A stretch of 64,000 nucleotides of DNA from Kribbella aluminosa (GTDB taxonomy: Bacteria; Actinomycetota; Actinomycetes; Propionibacteriales; Kribbellaceae): NCBI RefSeq assembly GCF_017876295.1, contig NZ_JAGINT010000001.1, positions 4,278,001 through 4,342,000 of the forward strand. The letters run 5' to 3'. A program made the translations under genes and the position numbers. Shown here in pieces: positions 28,036 to 35,594 of this stretch. The notes under the pieces were generated by a model. That model had not been told where the DNA came from, did not search any database, and saw nothing but the letters and a program-made list of their open reading frames with translations. Positions within the stretch are counted from its first letter, which is position 1, and each line of letters opens with the position of its first letter.

Positions 28036-28705
28036 GCTCCGCGTCCCCGGCATCGATCCGGTACCCGGCCCCGGCCACGGTCGCGATCACCCACGGTTCG
28101 CCGAGCCGTTTCCGCAGCGCCGACACCGTGATCCGTACGGCGTTCGTGAACGGGTCGGCGTTCTCGTCCCAGGCCCGCGCGAGCAGGTCCTCCGCACTCA
28201 CGATCCCGCCCTCGGCCGCGACCAGTACCTCGAGTACGGCGAACTGCTTCCGCGTCAGCGCGACGTACCGCCCGTCCCGGTACACCTCGCGGCGGAACGG
28301 GTCGAGCCGCAGGCCCGCGAGCTCCCGCACCGGCGGCCGGCTGTACGCGCGCCGCCGGTCCAGCGCGCGCAACCGCAGCACCAGCTCCTGGAACTCGAAC
28401 GGCTTGGTCAGGTAGTCGTCGGCGCCGAGCTCGAACCCGGAGGCCTTGTCGTCCAGCCGGGACGCCGCGGTCAGCATCAGGATCGGCGTACCGCTGCCGG
28501 AGGCAACGATCCGCTTGGCGATCTCGTCGCCGGACGGGCCGGGGATGTCCCGGTCCAGGACCGCGATGTCGTAGGTGTTGATGCCGAGCAGTTCGAGTGC
28601 CGTGTGGCCGTCGCCGGCGATGTCGGCGGCGATCGCCTCCAGGCGCAGGCCGTCCCGGATGGCGCCCGCCATCTCCGGCTCGTCCTCCACGATCAGCACC
28701 CGCAC
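28028..28705 (-). CDS. vanR: VanR response regulator
   Basis: A 225-residue OmpR-family regulator nearly colinear with actinomycete VanR: VRVLIVEDEPEMAGAIRDGL, phosphoacceptor D51 in IAVLDRDIPGPSGDEIAKRI, GADDYLTKPFEFQEL, and output domain VYRDGRYVALTRKQFAVLEV with WDENADPFTNAVRITVSALR. Phosphorylated VanR switches on the resistance genes. GTG 28705 was chosen over the longer frame from 28999 because it matches the family start. A TAGCAT -10 lies five bases before the GTG, so the message is probably leaderless and, through the box at 28730, autoregulated. Confidence 0.95.
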   Translation of the reverse strand: MRVLIVEDEPEMAGAIRDGLRLEAIAADIAGDGHTALELLGINTYDIAVLDRDIPGPSGDEIAKRIVASGSGTPILMLTAASRLDDKASGFELGADDYLTKPFEFQELVLRLRALDRRRAYSRPPVRELAGLRLDPFRREVYRDGRYVALTRKQFAVLEVLVAAEGGIVSAEDLLARAWDENADPFTNAVRITVSALRKRLGEPWVIATVAGAGYRIDAGDAERG

Positions 28706-28729
28706 ACTGCCGATGCTACGGGTCGGCCC

Positions 28730-28790
28730 ATATCGTCCGCGTATCCAAAACCCGATACCGGCTGACAACACGGTCCCGCCTTCACTGGAT
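28730..28790 (+). promoter_or_regulatory. VanR-box promoter 1 (vanY, and divergent vanR)
   Basis: The first of three matching promoters. A 29-base box (28730-28758) starts ATATCGTCCGCGTATC and ends CCCGATAC. Eight bases later comes AAC, 14 bases later ACT at 28784, and the vanY ATG is 10 bases after that. The same box, 8-base and 14-base spacings recur before vanZ and vanH. Confidence 0.75.
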
Positions 28791-28793
28791 GCT

Positions 28794-29384
28794 ATGACCG
28801 TCAGCCAACCGACCCGGCGTGCCAGATCGACCCTCCGGGCGGCCTTCCTGCTCGCCAACGTGGCGATCGTCAGCGTCTTCGTCCACCAGTCGCTCGCGAC
28901 CTCGCTGCCGACCGTCGGCCGCGGCGGGCTCGGCGAGGCGGACGGCGCCGTACCGGACGGCGTCACGGTGTTCGACGACAAGGTCCCCGGCGTCGCCAAC
29001 CTCGACCCCGAACTGCTCGGCGCACTCCGCCGGGCCGCGAGCGCCGCCGCCCAGGACGGGGTCGTCTTCTACGTCAACAGCGGGTGGCGTTCCCCGGCGT
29101 ACCAGGACAAGCTGCTCCAGGACGCGATCGACCGGTACGGCTCGAAGGAGGAGGCGGCCCGCTGGGTGGCGACGCCGCAGAACTCGCCGCACGTGAAGGG
29201 CCAGGCGATCGACATCGGGCGCTCGGACGCGACGGCGTGGCTGGCCGAGCACGGGGCCGTGTACGGGTTGTGCCAGATCTACGACAACGAGCCGTGGCAC
29301 TACGAGCTGCGCCCGGAGGCGATGCAGCATGGTTGCCCGCCCCGGTACGCCGATCCGACGCACGACCCGAGGATGCAGGGGTGA
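28794..29384 (+). CDS. vanY: VanY-type D,D-carboxypeptidase
   Basis: A 196-residue membrane-anchored M15-family peptidase. One N-terminal TM (LRAAFLLANVAIVSVFVHQSL) then the catalytic domain: VFYVNSGWRSPAYQDKLL, the zinc motif HVKGQAIDIG (His and Asp), WLAEHGAVYGLCQIY and NEPWHYEL (catalytic Glu and third zinc His). It would remove terminal D-Ala from leftover D-Ala-D-Ala stems outside the membrane, lowering vancomycin targets. The start is 36 bases after VanR box 1; the stop TGA shares its A with the vanK ATG. Confidence 0.88.
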   Translation: MTVSQPTRRARSTLRAAFLLANVAIVSVFVHQSLATSLPTVGRGGLGEADGAVPDGVTVFDDKVPGVANLDPELLGALRRAASAAAQDGVVFYVNSGWRSPAYQDKLLQDAIDRYGSKEEAARWVATPQNSPHVKGQAIDIGRSDATAWLAEHGAVYGLCQIYDNEPWHYELRPEAMQHGCPPRYADPTHDPRMQG

Positions 29385-30484
29385 TGCTCTCCGTCGCGCC
29401 GATCAGCTCCGCCGAGCACCTCGCGTTCGTCCGGGCGCAGCACTCCGTCAGCTTCCTGCAGACACCGGCCTGGGCTCACGTGAAGACCGAGTGGCGCAGC
29501 GAGTCTCTCGGCTGGTACGACGGCGAGCGGCTGGTCGGCGCCGGGCTCGTCCTGCACCGCCCGGTCCCCCGGCTGGAGCGGTACACGCTCGCGTACCTCG
29601 CCGAAGGACCCGTCATCGACTGGACGGACGCGCTCGACCAGTGGCTCCGCCCGCTGGCGACGTACCTCAAGGCGAACGGCGCGTTCGCCGTCCGGCTCGG
29701 CCCGCCGGTACGCACCGGCACCTGGACCGCCGCGCAGGTCAAGGAAGGCATCGCGGACCCCGCGATCCGGCGGCTCACCGATCTGCCGAGCGTCGAGGCA
29801 CCCGGCAGCCGGGTGACCAAGCAACTCGAAGCGGCCGGCTGGCTCCCGCAGAATCCGGTCGACGGGTTCGGGACCGGGCACCCGCAGTACAACTTCGAGC
29901 TCCCGCTCGGCGGTTCCGAGGACGACGTACTGCGGGGCATGAACCAGCTGTGGCGGCGCAACATCAAGAAGGCGGCCAAGGCCGGCGTCGAGGTCACGGT
30001 CGGCGATGATCTGAAGGCGTTCCACGAGCTGTACGTGCACACCGCCGAGCGTGACCACTTCACGCCGCGGCCGCTGCGGTACTTCGAGACGATGTTCGCC
30101 GCGCTCCGCGCCGAGGACCCGGACCGGATCCGGCTGTACCTCGCGCACCACGAGGGCGAGCTGGTCGCCGCCGCGATCATGGTCCGGGTCGGCGCCCAGG
30201 CCTGGTACTCGTACGGCGCCTCGGCCACCGAAAAGCGCGAGGTTCGCGGGTCGAACGCCTGTCAGTGGGCGATGATCCGCGACGCCATCGCGGCCGGGTG
30301 CGACGTCTACAGCCTGCGCGGCATCACCCCGACGCTCGACGCCGACGACCCGCACGTCGGGCTGATCCAGTTCAAGGTGGGCACCGGCGGGCAGGCCGTG
30401 CGGTACGTCGGCGAGTGGGACCTGCCGCTGCGGCCGCTGATCTACCGGGCGTTCGACGTGTACCTGCGCCGGCGCCGCAAATGA
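29384..30484 (+). CDS. vanK: VanK, FemABX-family aminoacyl transferase
   Basis: A 366-residue Fem-type peptidyltransferase with paired GNAT-like domains (LQTPAWAHVKTEWRSESLGWY, LERYTLAYLAEGPVIDW, GMNQLWRRNIKKAAKAGVEV, FHELYVHTAERDHFTPR, AWYSYGASATEKREVRGSNACQWAMI). In Streptomyces, VanK adds the cross-bridge glycine to D-Lac-ending precursors that the normal FemX cannot use. Placement with vanYZHAX supports the same role here. ATG 29384 shares one base with the vanY stop; GTG 29381 is also in frame. Confidence 0.9.
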   Translation: MLSVAPISSAEHLAFVRAQHSVSFLQTPAWAHVKTEWRSESLGWYDGERLVGAGLVLHRPVPRLERYTLAYLAEGPVIDWTDALDQWLRPLATYLKANGAFAVRLGPPVRTGTWTAAQVKEGIADPAIRRLTDLPSVEAPGSRVTKQLEAAGWLPQNPVDGFGTGHPQYNFELPLGGSEDDVLRGMNQLWRRNIKKAAKAGVEVTVGDDLKAFHELYVHTAERDHFTPRPLRYFETMFAALRAEDPDRIRLYLAHHEGELVAAAIMVRVGAQAWYSYGASATEKREVRGSNACQWAMIRDAIAAGCDVYSLRGITPTLDADDPHVGLIQFKVGTGGQAVRYVGEWDLPLRPLIYRAFDVYLRRRRK

Positions 30485-30490
30485 CCTGAC

Positions 30491-30550
30491 ATATCGTCGG
30501 CATATCGAAAATCCGATACACCGCGGCAACCTCGCACCTGGTTCACTGAC
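30491..30550 (+). promoter_or_regulatory. VanR-box promoter 2 (vanZ)
   Basis: Box at 30491-30519 (ATATCGTCGGCATATC, then AAAA, then TCCGATAC), AAC at 30528 and ACT at 30545, the same 8- and 14-base spacings as promoter 1. It lies 6 bases past the vanK stop, so vanZ and downstream genes can be started independently of vanY-vanK. Confidence 0.75.
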
Positions 30551-30553
30551 CGG

Positions 30554-30583
30554 ATGCACCTAAGCCCCCGCGATCCGGCGTGA
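30554..30583 (+). CDS. Candidate 9-residue leader peptide before vanZ
   Basis: An ATG 9 bases after the -10 of VanR promoter 2, where the other two van promoters have their leaderless start codons, opens a frame encoding MHLSPRDPA. Its TGA (30581-30583) overlaps the vanZ GTG as GTGA. It may be translated and coupled to vanZ, or may simply be the leaderless start position that vanZ has lost. No similarity is expected at this length. Confidence 0.35.
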   Translation: MHLSPRDPA

Positions 30584-31122
30584 ATCTGAGCGGCACGCGC
30601 TTCTGGTTGGGTACGTTCACCGGGGTCGCCCTGCTGGCCATGCTGCTGTTCCCCGTCGCCGCGGCCGCGGTGTGGGTGCTGGCGCGCCGGCGGGGACTGC
30701 GCGACGCGCTCGCCGAGGTGGCGATTGTCTACTGGACGCTGCCGCTGGTCTGGATGACGATGCTCCCGGGCAGTCACGCCGGCGTCGCGCCCGGCCGGGT
30801 CAGCCTGATCCCGTTCCGCGACCTGCTCAGCGACTCCGCGCCGCAGATTGTCGGCAATCTACTGCTCTTCGCGGTTCTCGGCTTCTTCGTCCCGATCCGC
30901 TTCGCCGTCGGTCTCCGGCGGGTGCTGGCGATCGCGGCCTGCTGCTCCGTGGCGATCGAGGTGTCCCAGTACGTGTTCCGGCTGGACCGTGTGTCGTCGG
31001 TGGACGACGTACTGCTGAACACCGTCGGCGCCGGCCTCGCCGCGCTGGCGTCGTACCGCTGGTGGACATGTCGTCCGCGTATGAAAAACCGGATACGCGC
31101 TCGCAACGCCGTCCGCTCTTGA
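30580..31122 (+). CDS. vanZ: VanZ-family membrane protein
   Basis: A 180-residue protein with four or five TM segments and the VanZ core: RVSLIPFRDLL, QIVGNLLLFAVLGFFVPIRF, VAIEVSQYVFRLDRVSSVDDVLLNTVGAGLAAL. VanZ proteins lower binding of lipoglycopeptides such as teicoplanin by an unclear mechanism. GTG 30580 is the only start that keeps TM1. Its last 55 coding bases contain the third VanR promoter. Confidence 0.88.
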   Translation: MNLSGTRFWLGTFTGVALLAMLLFPVAAAAVWVLARRRGLRDALAEVAIVYWTLPLVWMTMLPGSHAGVAPGRVSLIPFRDLLSDSAPQIVGNLLLFAVLGFFVPIRFAVGLRRVLAIAACCSVAIEVSQYVFRLDRVSSVDDVLLNTVGAGLAALASYRWWTCRPRMKNRIRARNAVRS

Positions 31123-31128
31123 CTAGGA
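31068..31128 (+). promoter_or_regulatory. VanR-box promoter 3 (vanHAX), inside the end of vanZ
   Basis: Box at 31068-31096 (ATGTCGTCCGCGTATG, AAAA, CCGGATAC), AAC at 31105 and ACTAGGAC at 31122, same spacings as promoters 1 and 2. The vanH ATG is 10 bases after the ACT, implying a leaderless vanHAX message. Confidence 0.75.
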
Positions 31129-31131
31129 CGC

Positions 31132-32139
31132 ATGAAACCAGCGCGTACTGCGGAACTGTCCACCTCCGCGCCCGTGCGGACGGGAATCACCGTCTTCGGC
31201 TGCGAACCGGACGAGGCGATCCTGTTCCGCGAACTCGCACCCCGGCTCGGCGTACTGCCGACCATCACCGCGGCCGCGGTCGCTGAGGAAACCGCGGAAC
31301 TCGCCTTCGGGAATCGCTGCGTCAGCATCGGCCACAAGACCCGGGTGACGAACGAGGCATTGCGCGCGCTCAGCCGCACCGGCGTCGAATACGTGTCCAC
31401 CCGGAGCATCGGCTACAACCACCTCGACCTGCAGTACGCCGAGAGCGTCGGAATCACCGTGGGAAACGTCTCCTACTCCCCCGACAGCGTCGCCGACTAC
31501 ACGTTGATGCTGATGCTGATGGCGATCCGCAACGCCAAGTCCGTCGTCCGGCGCGCGGACATCCACGACTACCGCCTGCACGACGTCCGCGGGCGGGAAC
31601 TGCGGGACCTGACCGTCGGCGTCGTCGGCACCGGCCGGATCGGCGCCGCGGTCCTGAACCGGCTGCGCGGCTTCGGCTGCCGGGTGCTGGCCTTCGACAA
31701 CCGCCCGAAGACCTCCGCGGACTACGTGCTCCTGGACGAACTGCTCGCGCAGAGCGACATCCTCACGTTGCACACTCCGCTGACCCCGGAAACGCACCAT
31801 CTCCTGGACAAGCAACGCATTGCGCAATTGCTCCCCGGCGCTGTCGTGGTGAACACCGGACGCGGCGCGCTGATCGACACCGAGGCCCTTGCCGTTGCGC
31901 TGGAAGAAGGCCGGCTCGGCGGCGCCGCACTGGACGTTCTCGAAGGCGAGGAAGGAATCTTCTACGCCGACCACAGCAATCGCCCGATCAAAAGCTCGCT
32001 GCTCCTGCGATTGCAGGCCCTGCCAACGGTCCTGATCAGTCCGCACACCGCCTATTACACCGACCGCGCCCTCCAGGACATGGTCGAGAACTCCCTTGTC
32101 AATTGCCTGAACTTCGAAAGCAGGAAGCACCATGGGTAA
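31132..32139 (+). CDS. vanH: D-lactate dehydrogenase VanH
   Basis: A 335-residue D-2-hydroxyacid dehydrogenase that makes D-lactate from pyruvate with NADH for the VanA ligase. The NAD site is VGVVGTGRIG (162-171); catalytic residues are the Arg of TRSIGYNHLDL-like and NTGRGALID, the Glu of LDVLEGEEG and the His of SPHTAYYTD. ATG 31132 is 10 bases past the promoter -10. The stop overlaps vanA by 8 bases. Confidence 0.96.
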   Translation: MKPARTAELSTSAPVRTGITVFGCEPDEAILFRELAPRLGVLPTITAAAVAEETAELAFGNRCVSIGHKTRVTNEALRALSRTGVEYVSTRSIGYNHLDLQYAESVGITVGNVSYSPDSVADYTLMLMLMAIRNAKSVVRRADIHDYRLHDVRGRELRDLTVGVVGTGRIGAAVLNRLRGFGCRVLAFDNRPKTSADYVLLDELLAQSDILTLHTPLTPETHHLLDKQRIAQLLPGAVVVNTGRGALIDTEALAVALEEGRLGGAALDVLEGEEGIFYADHSNRPIKSSLLLRLQALPTVLISPHTAYYTDRALQDMVENSLVNCLNFESRKHHG

Positions 32140-33199
32140 GTTGAAGGTCGGAATCCTGTTCGGCGGCGTGTCCGAGGAACACGGCGTCTCGGTCAAGTCC
32201 GCAGGCCAGGTCGCGCAGCACCTCGACACCGACAAGTACGAGCCGTACTACATCGGCATCTCGCAGAGCGGCGCGTGGAAACTGTGCGACGGCCCGGACA
32301 CCGACTGGGAGAACGGCGACTCCAGCCCCGTCGTCCTGTCGCCGGACAGCAGCGTGCGCGGCCTGCTGGTCCTGGAGTCCGACCGGCTCGGCTCGCGGAT
32401 CCGCCAGGGCACGTACCGGACCGTCAACCTCGACGTGATCCTGCCCGTACTGCACGGCAAGCGCGGCGAGGACGGCGCGATCCAGGGCCTGCTCGAACTC
32501 ACCGGCATCCCGTACGCCGGTTGCGACATCCAGAGCTCGGTCCTGTGCATGGACAAGACGCTGACGTACCTCGTCGTGCAGAGCGCGGGCATCCCGACGC
32601 CGAACTTCTGGATCGTCGGCGCCAAGGAGACCGTCGACCCGGACCAGTTCAGCTACCCGGTCTTCGTCAAGCCGGCCCGCTCGGGGTCGTCGTTCGGCGT
32701 CAGCAAGGTGACGAGCAAGGACGAGCTGGCCGGCGCGATCGAGACGGCAGCGCAGTACGACGCGAAGATCCTGATCGAGGAGGCGGTCGTCGCCAGCGAG
32801 GTCGGCTGCGCGATCCTCGGGAACGAGCCGGAGCTGACCGTCGGCGAGGTCGACCACATCGCGCTGTCGCACGGGTTCTTCAAGATCCACCAGGAGAGCA
32901 CGCCGGAGAGCGGTTCGGAGAACTCGACCCCGATCGTCCCGGCCGACATTCCGGCGGAGACGCGGTCGCTGGTCCAGGAGACCGCGAAGGCCATCTACCG
33001 CGCGCTGGGCTGCACCGGGCTGGCCCGCGTGGACCTGTTCCTCAAGGAGGACGGTTCCGTGGTCCTGAACGAGGTCAACACGTTCCCGGGTCTCACGTCG
33101 TACAGCCGGTATCCGCGGATGATGACGGCCGCCGGGCTGCCGCTCGGCGAGGTGATCGACCGGCTGGTGTCGGCGACGCTCTCGGGGAGTCCACGGTGA
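32132..33199 (+). CDS. vanA: D-Ala-D-Lac ligase VanA-type
   Basis: A 355-residue ATP-grasp ligase. The N-terminal FGGVSEEHGVSVKSA, central VKPARSGSSFGVSKV and C-terminal LNEVNTFPGLTSYSRYPRM are shared with all Ddl enzymes. The omega loop reads FFKIHQESTPESGSENSTPI with His at 253 where D-Ala-D-Ala ligases have Tyr. That His marks D-lactate selectivity, so the product is the depsipeptide that vancomycin binds poorly. Start and stop both overlap neighbours (8 and 4 bases), indicating tight coupling. Confidence 0.97.
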   Translation: MGKLKVGILFGGVSEEHGVSVKSAGQVAQHLDTDKYEPYYIGISQSGAWKLCDGPDTDWENGDSSPVVLSPDSSVRGLLVLESDRLGSRIRQGTYRTVNLDVILPVLHGKRGEDGAIQGLLELTGIPYAGCDIQSSVLCMDKTLTYLVVQSAGIPTPNFWIVGAKETVDPDQFSYPVFVKPARSGSSFGVSKVTSKDELAGAIETAAQYDAKILIEEAVVASEVGCAILGNEPELTVGEVDHIALSHGFFKIHQESTPESGSENSTPIVPADIPAETRSLVQETAKAIYRALGCTGLARVDLFLKEDGSVVLNEVNTFPGLTSYSRYPRMMTAAGLPLGEVIDRLVSATLSGSPR

Positions 33200-33804
33200 A
33201 GTCTGACCTGGTCTACGTGGACGAGTTCGCCGCCGGGATCCGGTGGGACGCGAAGTACGCGACCTGGGACAACTTCACCGGCAAGCCGGTGGACGGCTAC
33301 CGGGCCAACCGGATCGTCGGCACCCGCGCGCTGTGTGCGGCGCTCGAACGCGCGCAGCGGAAGGCCGAGCCGCTCGGGTTCGGTCTGCTGCTCTGGGACG
33401 GGTACCGCCCGCAACGGGCCGTCGACAACTTCCTGCGCTGGTCCGAGCTGCCCGAGGACGGCCGCACGAAACCACGGCACTACCCGAACCTGGAGCGTGC
33501 CGAGATGTTCGCCCAGGGGTACGTCGCGACCCGGTCGGGACACAGCCGCGGCAGCGCCGTCGACCTCACGCTCTACCACCTTGACACCGGCGAGCTGGCC
33601 CCGATGGGCGGCGACCACGACCTGATGGACTCGATCTCGCACCACGGCGCGAGCGGCGTCACCGAGATCGAGGCGCGGAATCGCGAAACGCTCGCGTCCG
33701 TGATGGAGGCCGCCGGGTTCGGGCGCTACGCCAGCGAGTGGTGGCACTACACGCTCCGCGACGAGCCGTACCCGGACACCTACTTCGATTTCCCGATCGC
33801 ATGA
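33196..33804 (+). CDS. vanX: D-Ala-D-Ala dipeptidase VanX
   Basis: A 202-residue zinc dipeptidase matching VanX residue for residue in numbering: R71 (WDGYRP), zinc ligands H116 and D123 (SGHSRGSAVDL), general base E181 and H184 (EWWHY). It destroys D-Ala-D-Ala so that only D-Ala-D-Lac enters the wall. GTG 33196 overlaps the vanA stop as GTGA, and its own TGA overlaps the next ATG. Confidence 0.97.
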   Translation: MKSDLVYVDEFAAGIRWDAKYATWDNFTGKPVDGYRANRIVGTRALCAALERAQRKAEPLGFGLLLWDGYRPQRAVDNFLRWSELPEDGRTKPRHYPNLERAEMFAQGYVATRSGHSRGSAVDLTLYHLDTGELAPMGGDHDLMDSISHHGASGVTEIEARNRETLASVMEAAGFGRYASEWWHYTLRDEPYPDTYFDFPIA

Positions 33805-34235
33805 TCCGGCCGGCCCGCCCCGCCGACAGCGCAGCCGTCAACGACCTGCTGGAGCAGCTCGGCTATCCCCAGGACGACCTCGCCGCGACCGCCGCCCGGA
33901 TCCGGTTCTGGGCCGATGACCCGGCCAGTGCCGTCTACGTGGCCGATGCCAACGGCAACCTTCTCGGCCTGGTCGCTGTGCACGTCGAGCCGTTCATCCA
34001 GTTGCCCGGCTTCTCCGGCCGCATCGTCGCCCTCGTCGTCTCCGAATCCGCCCGCCGCCAGGGCGTCGCGGGCGAACTGATGACGGCCGCGGAGTCGTTC
34101 GCCGTTCGGCACGGGTGCGTACGGTTCGAGGTCACCAGCGCCGACCACCGCGCCGACGCCCACGAGTTCTACCAGCACCGCGGCTACGCCAACCAGGCCG
34201 GCCGGTCCTCGCGGTTCATCCTCTCGGCGAGCTGA
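33801..34235 (+). CDS. GNAT-family N-acetyltransferase, last gene of the van operon
   Basis: A 144-residue GNAT: IRPARPADSAAVNDLLEQLGYP, a VYVADANGNLLGLVAVH strand pair, the acetyl-CoA loop ESARRQGVAGELMTAAE and ADAHEFYQHRGYANQAGRSSRF at the end. ATG 33801 overlaps the vanX TGA (ATGA), so it is translated with vanX. GNATs are not a standard part of van clusters. The substrate is unknown; an aminoglycoside or a cell-wall precursor amine are guesses. Confidence 0.85.
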   Translation: MIRPARPADSAAVNDLLEQLGYPQDDLAATAARIRFWADDPASAVYVADANGNLLGLVAVHVEPFIQLPGFSGRIVALVVSESARRQGVAGELMTAAESFAVRHGCVRFEVTSADHRADAHEFYQHRGYANQAGRSSRFILSAS

Positions 34236-34334
34236 CGTTGAACCACGTCCGCAGCCCCGCGACCCGCCGGAGTACGAGCTGGTCGAGCAACAGCACCGCG
34301 AGCCCCGGTTGCGCCGGAGCGTGTGCCGGTGAGT

Positions 34335-34412
34335 GGATCTGCATGCACGCATAACCTCCCCGCACGGACCACAATCAGCCCTTTCGAGGCGGTTCTGTAT
34401 GCATGGAGGACC
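34335..34412. repeat. Dispersed palindromic repeat family 2, copy 2
   Basis: The reverse-orientation copy of the element at 23767-23844: GGATCTGCATGCACGCATAA, then CCTCCCCGCACGG, ACAATCAG, TCGAGGCGGTTCTGTATGCA and TGGAGGACC. It lies between the convergent ends of the van operon (GNAT stop 34235) and the nickel permease (34463), so a terminator role is plausible. Apart from this element nothing is seen in the 227-base gap. Confidence 0.8.
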
Positions 34413-34462
34413 AGCCGCCCTCGGACCGCGCCCCGCCCGCCCCGGGAACGGACCCCGCGAAC

Positions 34463-35534
34463 CTACTGAGTACCGCCTGACCACTTCTCCTCGATGTGGG
34501 CGTACTTCCAGATGGCGTGCGCCCCCAGCCAGGTGAGCACGAACAGTGCGACGATCGCGTAGCCGACGTTGTTCAGGTCCACGGCGGCGATCGCCGCCAG
34601 GGGGGCCGTCGTCGATGTGCAGCTTCTCGGTCAGGATCGAGATCAGCTCGATGCTGCCGATCACCAGCGCGACGGCGACCGACAGGCCGGTGATCGTGAT
34701 GTTGTAGTAGACCTTGCGCACCGGCTTCGCGAACGCCCACCCGTAGGCGAAGTTCATCAGGCAGCCGTCGATGGTGTCGAGCAGGCTCATCCCCGCCGCG
34801 AACAGGATCGGCAGGGTGAGAACGGCGTACCAGGGAAGACTGAACGCCGCGGCACCACCGGCGAGCACCAGCAGGCTGACCTCGGTCGCGGTGTCGAAGC
34901 CGAGGCCGAACAGGAAGCCGATCGGGTACATCTGCCACGGCCGGGTCACCGCCTTGGTGACGCCGGACAGGATCCGGTTCATGAAGCCGCGGTTGTTCAG
35001 GTGCTGCTCGAGCGTCGCCTCGTCGTACGCGCCGGTGCGCATCCGCCGGAAGACCTTGATCACCCCGACGAGTACGGCGAGGTTCAGCGCGGCGATCAGG
35101 TACAGGAAGACGCCGGACACCGCGGTACCGATCACGCCGGTGACCTGCTGCAGGCGGGACGAGTCGTCCGCGACCTGACCGGCCAGCGCGCGGACCCCGA
35201 TGCCGAGCAGGAAGCACAGCGTGAACACCACGGTCGAGTGGCCGAGCGAGAACCAGAACCCGACCGACAACGGCCGCCGCCCGTCCGCCATCAGCTTCCG
35301 GGTGGTGTTGTCGATCGCGGCGATGTGATCGGCATCGAACGCGTGCCGCATGCCGAGCGTGTACGCCGTGACGCCGAGCCCGACCCCGAACACGCCGGCC
35401 GACCCGAGCAGGTAGTGCCGCGGCGCCACGATCAGCGCCAGCACCCCCCAGCCGACCAGGTGCAGGAGCAGTACGAACGCCGCCATGCCGCCGACCGACG
35501 TCCACTCGCGACCGGTCACATCCATTCGCTTCAC
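34463..35534 (-). CDS. NiCoT-family nickel/cobalt permease, frameshifted near C-terminus
   Basis: The signature GMRHAFDADHIAAIDN (HX4DH, H64-D69-H70) in TM2 defines the NiCoT/HoxN-NixA family; FWFSLGHSTVVF and FGLGFDTATEV-type motifs in later TMs agree. About eight TM segments. At 34610-34615 a run of six G (one too many) breaks the frame after LHIDDGP. The correct continuation LAAIAAVDLNNVGYAIVALF and LTWLGAHAIWKYAHIEEKW runs to TAG 34463-34465, restoring the usual family ending. Taken as annotated, the frame runs on into unrelated sequence. It probably supplies nickel for the urease encoded 28 kb away. GTG 35534 or ATG 35525 starts it. Confidence 0.8.
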
Positions 35535-35594
35535 GAGCCGCCAGTTAACGCCTTTCCCGGCCCAGATGCAACCAAGTCGCAGGAAGCTCCCGAA

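Noticed and set aside
35535-35594. Nickel- or cobalamin-type riboswitch before the NiCoT permease
   Set aside because: The 60-base gap to DUF5134 is too short and has no conserved riboswitch core; only a lone TTGCA is present.
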